This document shows, piece by piece, positions 1-7,863 of a DNA stretch of 64,000 nucleotides; the stretch's first letter is position 1; every line of letters begins with the position of its first letter. A program made the position numbers and the translations under genes. This DNA comes from Halopseudomonas sabulinigri (lineage in GTDB: Bacteria > Pseudomonadota > Gammaproteobacteria > Pseudomonadales > Pseudomonadaceae). The notes beneath the pieces were generated by a model. The model did no database searches. It saw only the letters and a list, made by a program, of their open reading frames with translations, and was not told the origin of the DNA. Location of the stretch: contig NZ_LT629763.1 of NCBI RefSeq assembly GCF_900105255.1, positions 2,480,001-2,544,000 of the forward strand, in the 5' to 3' direction.

Positions 1-11
1 AGACTGGGCAT
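1..11 (-). CDS. possible start of a divergent gene, cut by the window edge
   Basis: On the minus strand an ATG at position 11 is preceded by AAGGAAG about six bases upstream, a good ribosome binding site. Only the first three codons (Met-Pro-Ser) are inside the window, so nothing can be said about function. The call rests on the start-site signal alone and on the fact that nothing else occupies positions 1-132. It could be chance. Confidence 0.3.
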
Positions 12-132
12 GGCGCTTCCTTTACGGCAAGGCTGGACTAACTGTCAGCAAAGCAGGCAAGCTCGCTCTACGCCAGCCGCCTGCGGCATATAACCCGGCG
101 TTGTAGATCGTTTCACAGGACATCAGGCATAC

Positions 133-1362
133 ATGCTCAACTGGATCTGGCTCGGTTTCTTCCTCAGCGCTTTCGCCGCGGCTCTCTGGCAATGGCTGGG
201 ACTGGGCGACGCCGAGGTGTTCAGCCGGCTGGTGACAGCGCTATTCGACATGGCGCGCTTGAGCGTCGAGATCATCCTGGTACTGGTGGGTACCATGACC
301 TTGTGGCTGGGCTTTCTGAACATTGCCGAGAAGGCCGGGCTAATCAAGCTGATGGCGCGACTGCTTGATCCGCTGTTTCGCCGCCTGATGCCCGAGGTGC
401 CCAGCGGGCATCCGGCGCTGGGGCATATCACCATGAACTTTGCCGCCAACGTGCTGGGCCTGGACAACGCCGCCACGCCGATCGGCATCAAGGCCATGCA
501 GTCACTGCAGACACTGAACCCGAGCAAGGACACCGCCAGCAACGCACAGATCCTGTTCATGGTGCTCAACACCTCCTCGCTCACCCTGCTGCCGGTGACC
601 GTGTTCATGTACCGCGCCCAGCAGGGCGCCAGCGACCCCACCGAGGTCTTCCTGCCGATCCTGCTGGCCACTACCGCGTCGAGCCTGGTGGGCCTGCTCA
701 GCGTGGCGCTGATGCAGCGGCTGAAACTATGGGACCCGGTGGTACTGGCCTATCTGGCCGCCGGCGCGGCCTTCCTCGGCCTGCTGCTGACCACCCTGGC
801 CGGGCTGTCTTCCGAGGCCCTGGCGGCCACTTCCACGCTGGTGGGCAACCTGACCCTGTTCGGCATCATCATCGCCTTTTTGCTGGTGGCGGCGCTGCGC
901 AAGGTGAATGTCTACGATAGCTTTATCGAGGGCGCCAAACAGGGCTTTGAGGTGACCATCTCCCTCTTGCCCTTCCTCGTCGCCATGCTGGTGGCGGTCG
1001 GCGTGCTGCGTGCCAGCGGGGTGCTGGACGCCGGGCTGGATGGCATTCGCTGGCTGGCCGAAACCTGCGGCTGGGATACCCGCTTTGTCGATGCCCTGCC
1101 CACCGCTTTCATCAAGCCGCTGTCCGGCAGTGGCTCGCGCGCGATGATGATCGAGACCATGAACACCTTCGGCGTAGACAGTTTCCCCGCGCAACTGGCT
1201 GCCACCTTTCAGGCCAGTACCGAGACCACCTTCTATGTGCTGGCGGTGTACTTTGGCGCGGTGGGAATCAGCCGCGTGCGCCACGCGCTGGGCTGCGCGC
1301 TGCTGGCCGATCTGGCCGGCATGCTCACGGCCATTGGCGTGTGTTACTGGTTCTTCGGCTGA
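133..1362 (+). CDS. nucleoside-recognition (Gate) domain membrane protein, SpmA/SpmB-like fusion
   Basis: A 409-residue polytopic inner-membrane protein with about ten hydrophobic segments. It resembles the spore maturation proteins SpmA and SpmB joined in one chain. The first half (about 35-200) and the second half (about 235-405) each look like one Gate domain, with the conserved stretches NFAANVLGLDNAATP and KPLSGSGSR. In non-spore-forming bacteria these proteins have no firm role; the domain is shared with nucleoside transporters and suggests transport or gating. The ATG has only a weak upstream AGGA. The gene stands alone, with a period-7 repeat array between it and the next gene. Confidence 0.75.
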   Translation: MLNWIWLGFFLSAFAAALWQWLGLGDAEVFSRLVTALFDMARLSVEIILVLVGTMTLWLGFLNIAEKAGLIKLMARLLDPLFRRLMPEVPSGHPALGHITMNFAANVLGLDNAATPIGIKAMQSLQTLNPSKDTASNAQILFMVLNTSSLTLLPVTVFMYRAQQGASDPTEVFLPILLATTASSLVGLLSVALMQRLKLWDPVVLAYLAAGAAFLGLLLTTLAGLSSEALAATSTLVGNLTLFGIIIAFLLVAALRKVNVYDSFIEGAKQGFEVTISLLPFLVAMLVAVGVLRASGVLDAGLDGIRWLAETCGWDTRFVDALPTAFIKPLSGSGSRAMMIETMNTFGVDSFPAQLAATFQASTETTFYVLAVYFGAVGISRVRHALGCALLADLAGMLTAIGVCYWFFG

Positions 1363-1456
1363 CGCCGGCGGCAAGCCTCAAGCGTCAGGCCGGGTAGTTG
1401 CCGCTCATCGAGCGGCGTCAGAGCCCGGCCTTATGCTAACCTCCCCTTACACCCAC

Positions 1457-1491
1457 CGCTTGTGGCTAGTAGCTTGCCGCTTGTAGCTGAG
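1457..1491 (+). repeat. period-7 array, GCTTG-type heptamers
   Basis: Five consecutive seven-base units (CGCTTGT, GGCTAGT, AGCTTGC, CGCTTGT, AGCTGAG) share the core NGCTTGN in register. The array lies between the SpmAB-like gene and the RNase J-like gene and ends nine bases before the latter's ATG. Related arrays occur at 5686-5817 and 51951-51985. Confidence 0.6.
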
Positions 1492-1499
1492 AGACCTGC

Positions 1500-2837
1500 A
1501 TGCCCGCCCCGCGCTTTGAACAACTCCACCGCAGCCCCGGTCCCTGGTTTGTCGCGCTGGGCGGGGCGGGCATGTTCGGCGCCAATTTCTACCTGTACGG
1601 CTCAGCCGGCGAATGGATCGCGATTGACTGCGGCTTTGCCCTGAATGCCACACCCAGCGGACGCAACAGCGTGTCGGTACCTAGCCTGTCGGCGCTGGAG
1701 CGGCACGATATCAAACTGTCGGCGATCCTGATTACCCATGGCCATGAAGATCACATTGGCGCCATACCGCACATCTGGCGTGCCATGGACTGCCCCATCT
1801 ACGCCAGCCCCTTTGCCGCGCGGCTGATCCGAGCCAAGCTCGACCCCGGCCTGAGTTGGCCGCGCATTCACGAGATTCAGCCGCTGGAGCCCGTCGGTAT
1901 AGGCGCCTTTCAGGCCGAGTGGATACCGGTCACCCACTCGATTCCCGAGTCCCACGCGATCATGCTGGAGGTCGCTGGCAAGCGGCTGTATCACAGCGGC
2001 GACTGGAAGCTCGACCCGCAGCCGCTGGTCGGCGGCCTGACCGCACAGGGCCGCCTGCAGTCGCTGGGGCGCCAAGGCGTCGATGTAATCATTGGCGACT
2101 CCACCAACGCCCCGGTCGCCGGTGCCAGCCGTTCCGAAGCGGCGGTACAGAACGGCCTGCAGGATGCCATCCGCGGTTGCCGCGAACGGGTGATCGTCAC
2201 CTGCTTTGCCAGCAACCTGGCGCGCCTGCACAGCCTGGCCGAGATCGCTTTTGACTGTGGCCGCTACGCCGCACTGCTGGGCCGCAGCCTGGTGAGCATG
2301 CACGGTTTTGGCCGGGCCCAGGGCTACCTGAACAGCCGGCCCGGCTTTATCGGCCCCTGGGAGTTGGGCCACCTGCCGCGCGAACAGCAACTTTGGGTCT
2401 GCACCGGTAGTCAGGGTGAACCCGCCGCCGCTTTGGGGCGCTTGGCCAGCGGCAACCATCCGCAGCTGAGCCTGGAGCCGGGCGATACCGTAGTGTTCTC
2501 GTCGCGCCTGATTCCCGGCAACGAAGAGGCGCTGGCACAGATCAAGCACGGCTTGAAAGAGCAGGGCGTGCAGATCATCGATGACGAGATGGCGGCGATT
2601 CACGCCTCTGGCCACCCGCCGCAGGAAGACCTGCGCCAGCTCTACGGCTGGCTGAAAGCGCGCCACCTGCTACCGGTGCACGGCGAGCTGTATCACCAAC
2701 AGGCGCACATGCAGTTTGGCCGCAGTCTCGGCCTCGGCGGCCTGGTGCCGAACAACGGTGACCTGATCGACCTCAGCGCCCAGCCCTGCAAGGTAGCCGA
2801 GCTACCCCACGGGCTGGTGGAGCTGGAACAACGCTAA
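1500..2837 (+). CDS. metallo-beta-lactamase / beta-CASP hydrolase, RNase J-like
   Basis: A 445-residue cytoplasmic protein with the metallo-beta-lactamase signature HGHEDH at residues 80-85, further metal ligands in the HSIPESH region (about 143-149) and in HSGDWK (about 165), and a central beta-CASP part. C-terminal motifs (CTGSQGEP, SSRLIPGNE, HASGHPPQEDL, PVHGE) match the RNase J / beta-CASP family of RNA-processing nucleases. It is shorter than Gram-positive RNase J (about 550 residues) and lacks the C-terminal dimerisation domain. An RNA substrate is therefore inferred. The ATG follows a weak GAGAG. Confidence 0.8.
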   Translation: MPAPRFEQLHRSPGPWFVALGGAGMFGANFYLYGSAGEWIAIDCGFALNATPSGRNSVSVPSLSALERHDIKLSAILITHGHEDHIGAIPHIWRAMDCPIYASPFAARLIRAKLDPGLSWPRIHEIQPLEPVGIGAFQAEWIPVTHSIPESHAIMLEVAGKRLYHSGDWKLDPQPLVGGLTAQGRLQSLGRQGVDVIIGDSTNAPVAGASRSEAAVQNGLQDAIRGCRERVIVTCFASNLARLHSLAEIAFDCGRYAALLGRSLVSMHGFGRAQGYLNSRPGFIGPWELGHLPREQQLWVCTGSQGEPAAALGRLASGNHPQLSLEPGDTVVFSSRLIPGNEEALAQIKHGLKEQGVQIIDDEMAAIHASGHPPQEDLRQLYGWLKARHLLPVHGELYHQQAHMQFGRSLGLGGLVPNNGDLIDLSAQPCKVAELPHGLVELEQR

Positions 2838-2847
2838 GGCTAACCGC

Positions 2848-3546
2848 CTACCAGGGCTCGTGGAATGGGCGTATTTCAGCCAGGAAGGACCAGGCGTCAC
2901 GCGCCTGATGCGCCAGATGGAAGACTTCGTCGGCAATCGAGGAGGGGTGAATGAAAAAGTCATCCGGTGCGTCGGGCAGGCGCTCGCGCTGCCAGGGCAG
3001 ATCGATGACCGCATCGATGATCAGATAGGCCACATGCACGCCCTTGGGCCCCAGATCCCGCGCGATGGACTCAGCCAGAATACGCTGCGCCGCCTTGCTC
3101 GGTGCGAACCCGGCAAAGTGCGCCTTGCCGCGTTGCGCCGAGGTATTGCCGGTGACAATCAAAGCACCCTCGCCAGCCGCCACCATCGCGGGCGTGGTCA
3201 GGCGCGCCAGGTGCAGCAAGGCCATGGTGTTGATCTCGAAATTGCACCGCAGCACCTCAGGGTCGATATCCATGAAGCTGCCAAAAGCACCACCCACCGC
3301 ATTGTGCACCACCACCTTGGGCGAGCCGACCTGGCCGATAGCCGCCTCCAACGCCGCCAAATCGGTGACATCACACGGCAGCGCGATGGTATCGGGCAGC
3401 TCTGCAGCGAGCGCCGCCAGACGGTCGGCATCGCGCGCCAGCATGGCCACCCGATAGCCGCCTTCGACAAAGCGACGTACCACGGAGGCACCGGTACCCG
3501 GGCCTACGCCCGTCACCAGGGCAAGGGGTTTGGATTGCTCAGACAT
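2848..3546 (-). CDS. short-chain dehydrogenase/reductase family protein, atypical active site
   Basis: A 232-residue Rossmann-fold protein. The N-terminal nucleotide-binding loop reads TGVGPGTG instead of the usual TGxxxGIG. The NNAG motif is replaced by HNAVGG, and the catalytic YxxxK is FAPSK, so the expected tyrosine is phenylalanine while the lysine is kept. It may therefore bind NAD(P) without acting as a classical oxidoreductase. It is the last gene of a minus-strand set: its ATG lies five bases after the stop of the DsbA-like isomerase gene, which points to co-transcription. Confidence 0.78.
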   Translation of the reverse strand: MSEQSKPLALVTGVGPGTGASVVRRFVEGGYRVAMLARDADRLAALAAELPDTIALPCDVTDLAALEAAIGQVGSPKVVVHNAVGGAFGSFMDIDPEVLRCNFEINTMALLHLARLTTPAMVAAGEGALIVTGNTSAQRGKAHFAGFAPSKAAQRILAESIARDLGPKGVHVAYLIIDAVIDLPWQRERLPDAPDDFFIHPSSIADEVFHLAHQARDAWSFLAEIRPFHEPW

Positions 3547-3551
3547 AACTG

Positions 3552-4139
3552 TTACTCCGCGTGGTGCGCGAGTGCCTCGCGCAGAAAATCGAGACGATCA
3601 TTGCCGAAGAACATCTGCTCCCCGACAAACATGGTGGGCGAACCGAACACACCGCGTGCGGCCGCTTCATTGGTGCTGCTCTCCAGTGCAGCGACCACCT
3701 CAGGGCTATCCATGCGTGCGTCTATGGCGTTGGCATCCACGCCGGTAGCTGCGATTACTGCGAGAATCTCTTGTTTGTTGGTCAGCGCTTTGGCTTCGCC
3801 CCAGCAGGCGCGGTACAGCGCTTCGGTAATGCTGGCTGCGTCCGCCGCTGAAGAGGCGGCCAGCACTGCGCGCAGGCAGGCTTCCCCGTCGACGCTTTTC
3901 ATGTCGGCTGGGTTCAGCGGCACGCCATAGCGCTTGGCCCAACGACCCAGATCCGCCCGCGCATAACGGGCCTTGGCGCTGCAAATCAGCGTGGTGGGCA
4001 CGTTCCCGACCTGCTCCATCACCTTGAGGACAATCATGGGTTTCAGGCTGATCTCCACACCCATGTGCGCGAGTTGGCTGTACGCCATGTAGCTGTAGGG
4101 ACTGCGAAAATCAAAGTAGAACTCAACTGTGTGCGGCAT
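3552..4139 (-). CDS. 2-hydroxychromene-2-carboxylate isomerase / DsbA-family protein
   Basis: A 195-residue thioredoxin-fold protein of the kappa-class GST / DsbA family. The N-terminal motif FYFDFRSPYSY carries the serine that activates glutathione in NahD-type isomerases, and the cis-proline segment FGSPTMFVG sits near residue 165. NahD isomerises 2-hydroxychromene-2-carboxylate in naphthalene breakdown, but no other naphthalene genes are present, so the substrate here is open. It lies between the MATE gene (35 bases away) and the SDR gene (five bases), probably in one operon. Confidence 0.8.
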   Translation of the reverse strand: MPHTVEFYFDFRSPYSYMAYSQLAHMGVEISLKPMIVLKVMEQVGNVPTTLICSAKARYARADLGRWAKRYGVPLNPADMKSVDGEACLRAVLAASSAADAASITEALYRACWGEAKALTNKQEILAVIAATGVDANAIDARMDSPEVVAALESSTNEAAARGVFGSPTMFVGEQMFFGNDRLDFLREALAHHAE

Positions 4140-4174
4140 GCGTCAGTACCTTTTCTTCGGTTGCAGAGTTGCCC

Positions 4175-5602
4175 TCAGCGCTCGACCGGCGCCGGTGACG
4201 GGGATGAAATGGTCGGGGTAGCAGGCCTGGCAGCAGCGCTAAACCAGCTACGACGCCAGACGGCCAAGGCAATCAGCAGGCCATACACCAGCATTGCCAA
4301 GGCCAGGGCGTAGAAGACTGCATTGACGCTGTCGCTCAGTTGCAGTGCCAGCCAACCACCACCCAAGGCGATGGCCAGACGCAAGAGTCCGGCAATCAAC
4401 GGCCAGCGCAGCCGGCCAGCACCTTGAGAGGCGAAATACAGCGCCAGCCCCAACCCGAAAAAACCGTAGGTAGGCCCAACAATGCGCAGATAGTCGGCTC
4501 CGGTCACCAGCGCCACGGGGTCATGCGTAAACAGACGCAACCACTGCTCAGGCCACAACGCCGCACTCAGGCCGATGGCTTCGGTGGCCACAAAGGCTAC
4601 CAAGCCGCCGGTCAAGCCAATGCGCAAGGCGCGCTCCTGCTGCCCGGCGCCTAGGTTAGTGCCCACCAGCACCACCAACGGCGCGCCTATGCCAAAGGCC
4701 AGCGGCACCAGCAGGTACTCCAGCCGCACGCCGGTGCCAAAGCCCGCGACTGCCTGCATGCCGGCACCCAGTGCCACCAGCGCGGTAGCGCCGGCGATGA
4801 TGATGTTGGTCAGCACAGTGGTGATGGAGGACAGCAGGCCGATATGCAAAATATCGCGCAGATAACGCCAGGCCACCGGGGTGCGGCTGAGCCTGACGAC
4901 GCAGCGACCCGACAGAATGAACCAGAGCATGGCCAATGCACCGCCGACGAAAAACAGCACCATGGCCACACCGCCGCCGGCGACCCCCAACCCCGGCAGC
5001 GGGCCAAAGCCGAAGATCAGCAGCGGTGACAGGGGGATCAGCAACAGCACACCGGCGCAGGTGACCAGAGCAGGGAACAGCATATTGCCGGTACCGCGAA
5101 TCACGCTGGCCAGCGCGTTCATCAGCCACAGGGCGAGCGTACCGGCGAACACTACATTGGAGTACTCCAGTGCCGCGGCCAACGCGGCGCCGTCGCCGCC
5201 CATAAAGCGGTACAGCGGCGAGCCAAACAGCAGAAACAGCAGTGAAAAAAGCAGACCTATAGCGCCGTTGATCAACAAGGCATGCCACACCAGCGCATTG
5301 GCGTCGCCGCGCCGACCCGCCCCCAACGCGCGCGCCACCGCAGAGGAAATCCCGCCGCCCATGGCCCCGGCCGACATCATCTGCATCAGCATCACGCCGG
5401 GAAACACCAGCGCCATACCGGCCAAGGCGTCTGTCCCCAACTTGGCCACCCACCAGGTCTCGATCAGGCCGGTGGACGCCTGCGCGCACATGATCAACAC
5501 GTTCGGCCAGGCCATCGTTAACAACAGCGGTAGTATCGGCGCCTGCAGCAAACGGGTGGTGCGGTTGTCTGTGTCGCTCGGCGCTGCGGTGTTCGACTTC
5601 AT
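4175..5602 (-). CDS. MATE family efflux transporter
   Basis: A 475-residue inner-membrane protein with twelve predicted helices in two homologous halves, typical of cation-coupled MATE drug/organic cation exporters (NorM/DinF group). The opening helix contains PILPLLLTMAWPNVLIM and the second segment ALAGMALVFPGVMLMQMM. It is probably the first gene of a three-gene operon with the isomerase and SDR downstream. A perfect ten-base inverted repeat brackets its probable promoter, which suggests repressor control. The substrate cannot be predicted. Confidence 0.87.
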   Translation of the reverse strand: MKSNTAAPSDTDNRTTRLLQAPILPLLLTMAWPNVLIMCAQASTGLIETWWVAKLGTDALAGMALVFPGVMLMQMMSAGAMGGGISSAVARALGAGRRGDANALVWHALLINGAIGLLFSLLFLLFGSPLYRFMGGDGAALAAALEYSNVVFAGTLALWLMNALASVIRGTGNMLFPALVTCAGVLLLIPLSPLLIFGFGPLPGLGVAGGGVAMVLFFVGGALAMLWFILSGRCVVRLSRTPVAWRYLRDILHIGLLSSITTVLTNIIIAGATALVALGAGMQAVAGFGTGVRLEYLLVPLAFGIGAPLVVLVGTNLGAGQQERALRIGLTGGLVAFVATEAIGLSAALWPEQWLRLFTHDPVALVTGADYLRIVGPTYGFFGLGLALYFASQGAGRLRWPLIAGLLRLAIALGGGWLALQLSDSVNAVFYALALAMLVYGLLIALAVWRRSWFSAAARPATPTISSPSPAPVER

Positions 5603-5633
5603 GCTGAACTACTCGGAAGGTGACCGAGGCATG

Positions 5634-5679
5634 TTAGATTACAACTAGCATATAAGTAAATATGTTGGCTGTAATCTAA
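5634..5679 (-). promoter_or_regulatory. promoter flanked by a 10-bp inverted repeat, upstream of the MATE gene
   Basis: TTAGATTACA (5634-5643) and TGTAATCTAA (5670-5679) form a perfect inverted repeat separated by 26 bases. On the minus strand the interval contains TTACAG, 16 bases, then TATGCT, a plausible -35/-10 pair driving the MATE gene. The arms bracket the core promoter, as expected for a repressor or LysR/TetR-type site. The regulator is unknown. Confidence 0.5.
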
Positions 5680-5685
5680 TGGCAG

Positions 5686-5817
5686 CAAGCTTCAAGCCGC
5701 AAGCTACAAGCCAGCAGGAGGGAATCGAGTTAATCAGTACAATCCGCAGTTCAGAGGCAATCAGACCCCAAACGCTCTGCGGATTTTCCGCTTGAAGCTT
5801 GGAGCTTGTCGCTTGCC
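5686..5817. repeat. paired inverted period-7 arrays around a central inverted repeat
   Basis: Four units of CAAGCNN (5686-5713) are followed about 76 bases later by four units of GCTTGNN (5790-5817), the reverse complement. Between them AATCCGCAG (5741-5749) and CTGCGGATT (5777-5785) form a perfect nine-base inverted repeat. The whole block could fold into one long stem. It fills the gap between the MATE gene and the amine oxidoreductase gene. No coding potential is seen. Confidence 0.6.
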
Positions 5818-5835
5818 GCGCTTTTCCAAGCGAGC

Positions 5836-7140
5836 TTAGAAAAGCTCCTTGGTCTGCTCCCAAAGCATGCCCAGTGCAAGCAGGGGTGCACGCAAGCGCT
5901 GCCCGCCGGGGAAGGCCATGTGTGGCACTTTGCCGAACAGCTCAAAACCGCTGCTGGCCTGCCCGCTGATGGCCTCTGCCAGCAGCTTGGCCGAGAGGTG
6001 GGTGGCGTTCACGCCATGGCCGGAATAGGCTTGAGCGTAGAACACGTTGGGCTGATCCGGCAGTTTGCCGATCTGCGGCAGACGGTTGGCGCCAATACCG
6101 ATCATGCCGCCCCATTGGAAGTCGATCTTTACCCCGGCCAGTTGCGGGAACACCTTGAGCATTTTCGGCTGCATATAGGCGGCGATGTCCGCCGGATCAC
6201 GCCCGGAGTAATGGCAGGCGCCGCCAAACAGTAGCCGATGGTCAGCCGAAAGACGGTAGTAATCCAGTGCCACGCGCTGATCGCACAGCGCCATATTCTG
6301 CGGGATCAGCCCGCGTGCGCGCTCCTCACCCAGCGGCTCGGTGGCAATGATGTAACTGCCGGCGGGAATCACGGTGCCACTGAGCTTGGGGTGCAGTCGC
6401 CCCAGATAGGCGTTGCAGCCAATCACCAGTTGCGCGGCTTTCACCTTGCCGGTCGCCGTATGCACGGTAACCGTGGAGCCATAATCGATCTGGGTGACGG
6501 AGGAATGTTCGAACAGGCGTACGCCCAGGCTTTGCGCCGCCGCCGCTTCACCGAGCGCCAGATTCAACGGATGTAGATGACCCGAGCCCATGTCGCTCAT
6601 ACCGCCGATGTAGCGGCCGGAGTTGACCACACTATGCAGCTGGTCGCGCTCGATCATCTTCAGCTCATGTGTATAGCCCAGCGCTTCCAGCTCGGCCTTG
6701 TCGGCCAGAAAACCCTCCATGTGCGCGGGCTTGTTGGCCAGGTCGCAGTAACCCATGATCAGGTCGCAGTCGATGTTGAACTCGGCAACGCGCCGCTTGA
6801 CGATCTCCACCGCCTCGATGCCCATCAGTTTTAGATTACGCACACCCTCGGCGCCCACCTGCTTCTCGAACTGGTCCACATCGTGGCCGACGCCGCGAAT
6901 CAGCTGGCCACCATTGCGGCCACTCGCGCCCCAGCCGATTTGATGCGCCTCCACCAGCACCACCGAGAGCCCCTTCTGCGCCAATTCGATGGCGGTATTC
7001 AGGCCGGTAAAGCCGCCGCCAATAATGCAGACATCCGCCTGCTCCTCACCCTGCAACACCGGCAACGTGAGTTGTCGATTGACGCTGGCCGCGTAGTAGG
7101 AGGGAGCGTGCTCGTGGGTGTGCGTGGGATTGGCTGACAT
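5836..7140 (-). CDS. FAD-dependent amine oxidoreductase, PauB/PuuB-like
   Basis: A 434-residue DAO-family flavoprotein. The dinucleotide-binding motif IIGGGFTGLNTAIELAQKG lies near residue 40, followed by GASGRNGGQL. It resembles gamma-glutamylputrescine oxidoreductase PuuB and the Pseudomonas PauB enzymes of polyamine breakdown. Its position beside the dadR/dadA/dadX/pauR block matches the P. aeruginosa locus that holds PauB4. The expected reaction oxidises gamma-glutamylated putrescine or a related polyamine to the aldehyde, with ammonia and hydrogen peroxide as by-products. The substrate is inferred from synteny. Confidence 0.83.
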   Translation of the reverse strand: MSANPTHTHEHAPSYYAASVNRQLTLPVLQGEEQADVCIIGGGFTGLNTAIELAQKGLSVVLVEAHQIGWGASGRNGGQLIRGVGHDVDQFEKQVGAEGVRNLKLMGIEAVEIVKRRVAEFNIDCDLIMGYCDLANKPAHMEGFLADKAELEALGYTHELKMIERDQLHSVVNSGRYIGGMSDMGSGHLHPLNLALGEAAAAQSLGVRLFEHSSVTQIDYGSTVTVHTATGKVKAAQLVIGCNAYLGRLHPKLSGTVIPAGSYIIATEPLGEERARGLIPQNMALCDQRVALDYYRLSADHRLLFGGACHYSGRDPADIAAYMQPKMLKVFPQLAGVKIDFQWGGMIGIGANRLPQIGKLPDQPNVFYAQAYSGHGVNATHLSAKLLAEAISGQASSGFELFGKVPHMAFPGGQRLRAPLLALGMLWEQTKELF

Positions 7141-7230
7141 GGGGTATCCGTTTGAAATAGGCGAACGAGTGTCAATAAAAATTTACAGCAGCATAAACAC
7201 TAAGCGCAGACAGAACAATGACAGCGCGAC

Positions 7231-7725
7231 TTAATCTGCCTCGGGTATCGGGATGGCCAGTGTCTCTTTCAGCTCCTCCATGACGATATAGCTCTTCGAC
7301 TCACGCACCCCCGGCAGGCGCAGCAGGATGTCGCCCAACAGCTTACGGTAGGAGGCCATTTCGGAGATACGCGCCTTGATCAGGTAATCAAAATCGCCCG
7401 AGACCAGATGGCACTCCAGAACGTGCGGCAGCTTGATGGCCGCGCGGCGAAAATCATCAAATATGTCCGCCGACTTGGAATACAGACTGATCTCGACAAA
7501 CACCAGCAGATTGGCCTGCAGCTTCTGCGGGTTCAGCCGGGCGCCGTAGCCGAGGATGAATTTCTCCCGCTCCAGCCGCTTGACCCGCTCCATACAGGGC
7601 GTGGTTGAGAGCCCCACGCGCTCACCCAGCTCCACGTAGGACATGCGCCCTTCATTCTGCAGCAGCTCAAGGATGTGCCGGTCGATCTTGTCCAACTCGC
7701 GGCTGGAGGCTCGTTTCGTTTTCAT
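7231..7725 (-). CDS. dadR: Lrp/AsnC family transcriptional regulator, probable activator of dadAX
   Basis: A 164-residue Lrp-type protein. The N-terminal winged helix (about 10-70; LDKIDRHILELLQNEGRMSY) is followed by a RAM ligand-binding domain (about 80-155). It is transcribed away from dadA across a 138-base AT-rich gap, the arrangement of dadRAX in P. aeruginosa, where DadR senses L-alanine and activates D-amino acid dehydrogenase and catabolic alanine racemase. The AT-rich gap (7726-7863) probably holds the Lrp-type sites, but no single clear motif stands out. Confidence 0.85.
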   Translation of the reverse strand: MKTKRASSRELDKIDRHILELLQNEGRMSYVELGERVGLSTTPCMERVKRLEREKFILGYGARLNPQKLQANLLVFVEISLYSKSADIFDDFRRAAIKLPHVLECHLVSGDFDYLIKARISEMASYRKLLGDILLRLPGVRESKSYIVMEELKETLAIPIPEAD

Positions 7726-7863
7726 GAAAAATCTCTGAATATCGTTATTTACAAAGAATCTTTACTCGCAGTTCTAAAAATAAACAAAAAATGAGACCAG
7801 ATCACTTGCCATAGAATAGTGATATCGCCCACGGGCAACATTCTACTCATTTGGAGCGGCAAC

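Noticed and set aside
5919..5935. Sigma-54-like string TGGCACTTTGCC
   Set aside because: GG and GC are four bases too close and the site lies inside a coding region.
7819..7863. Upstream GTG start for dadA
   Set aside because: It would add 15 residues before the nucleotide-binding strand, without a ribosome binding site; the ATG at 7864 has one and fits the family.
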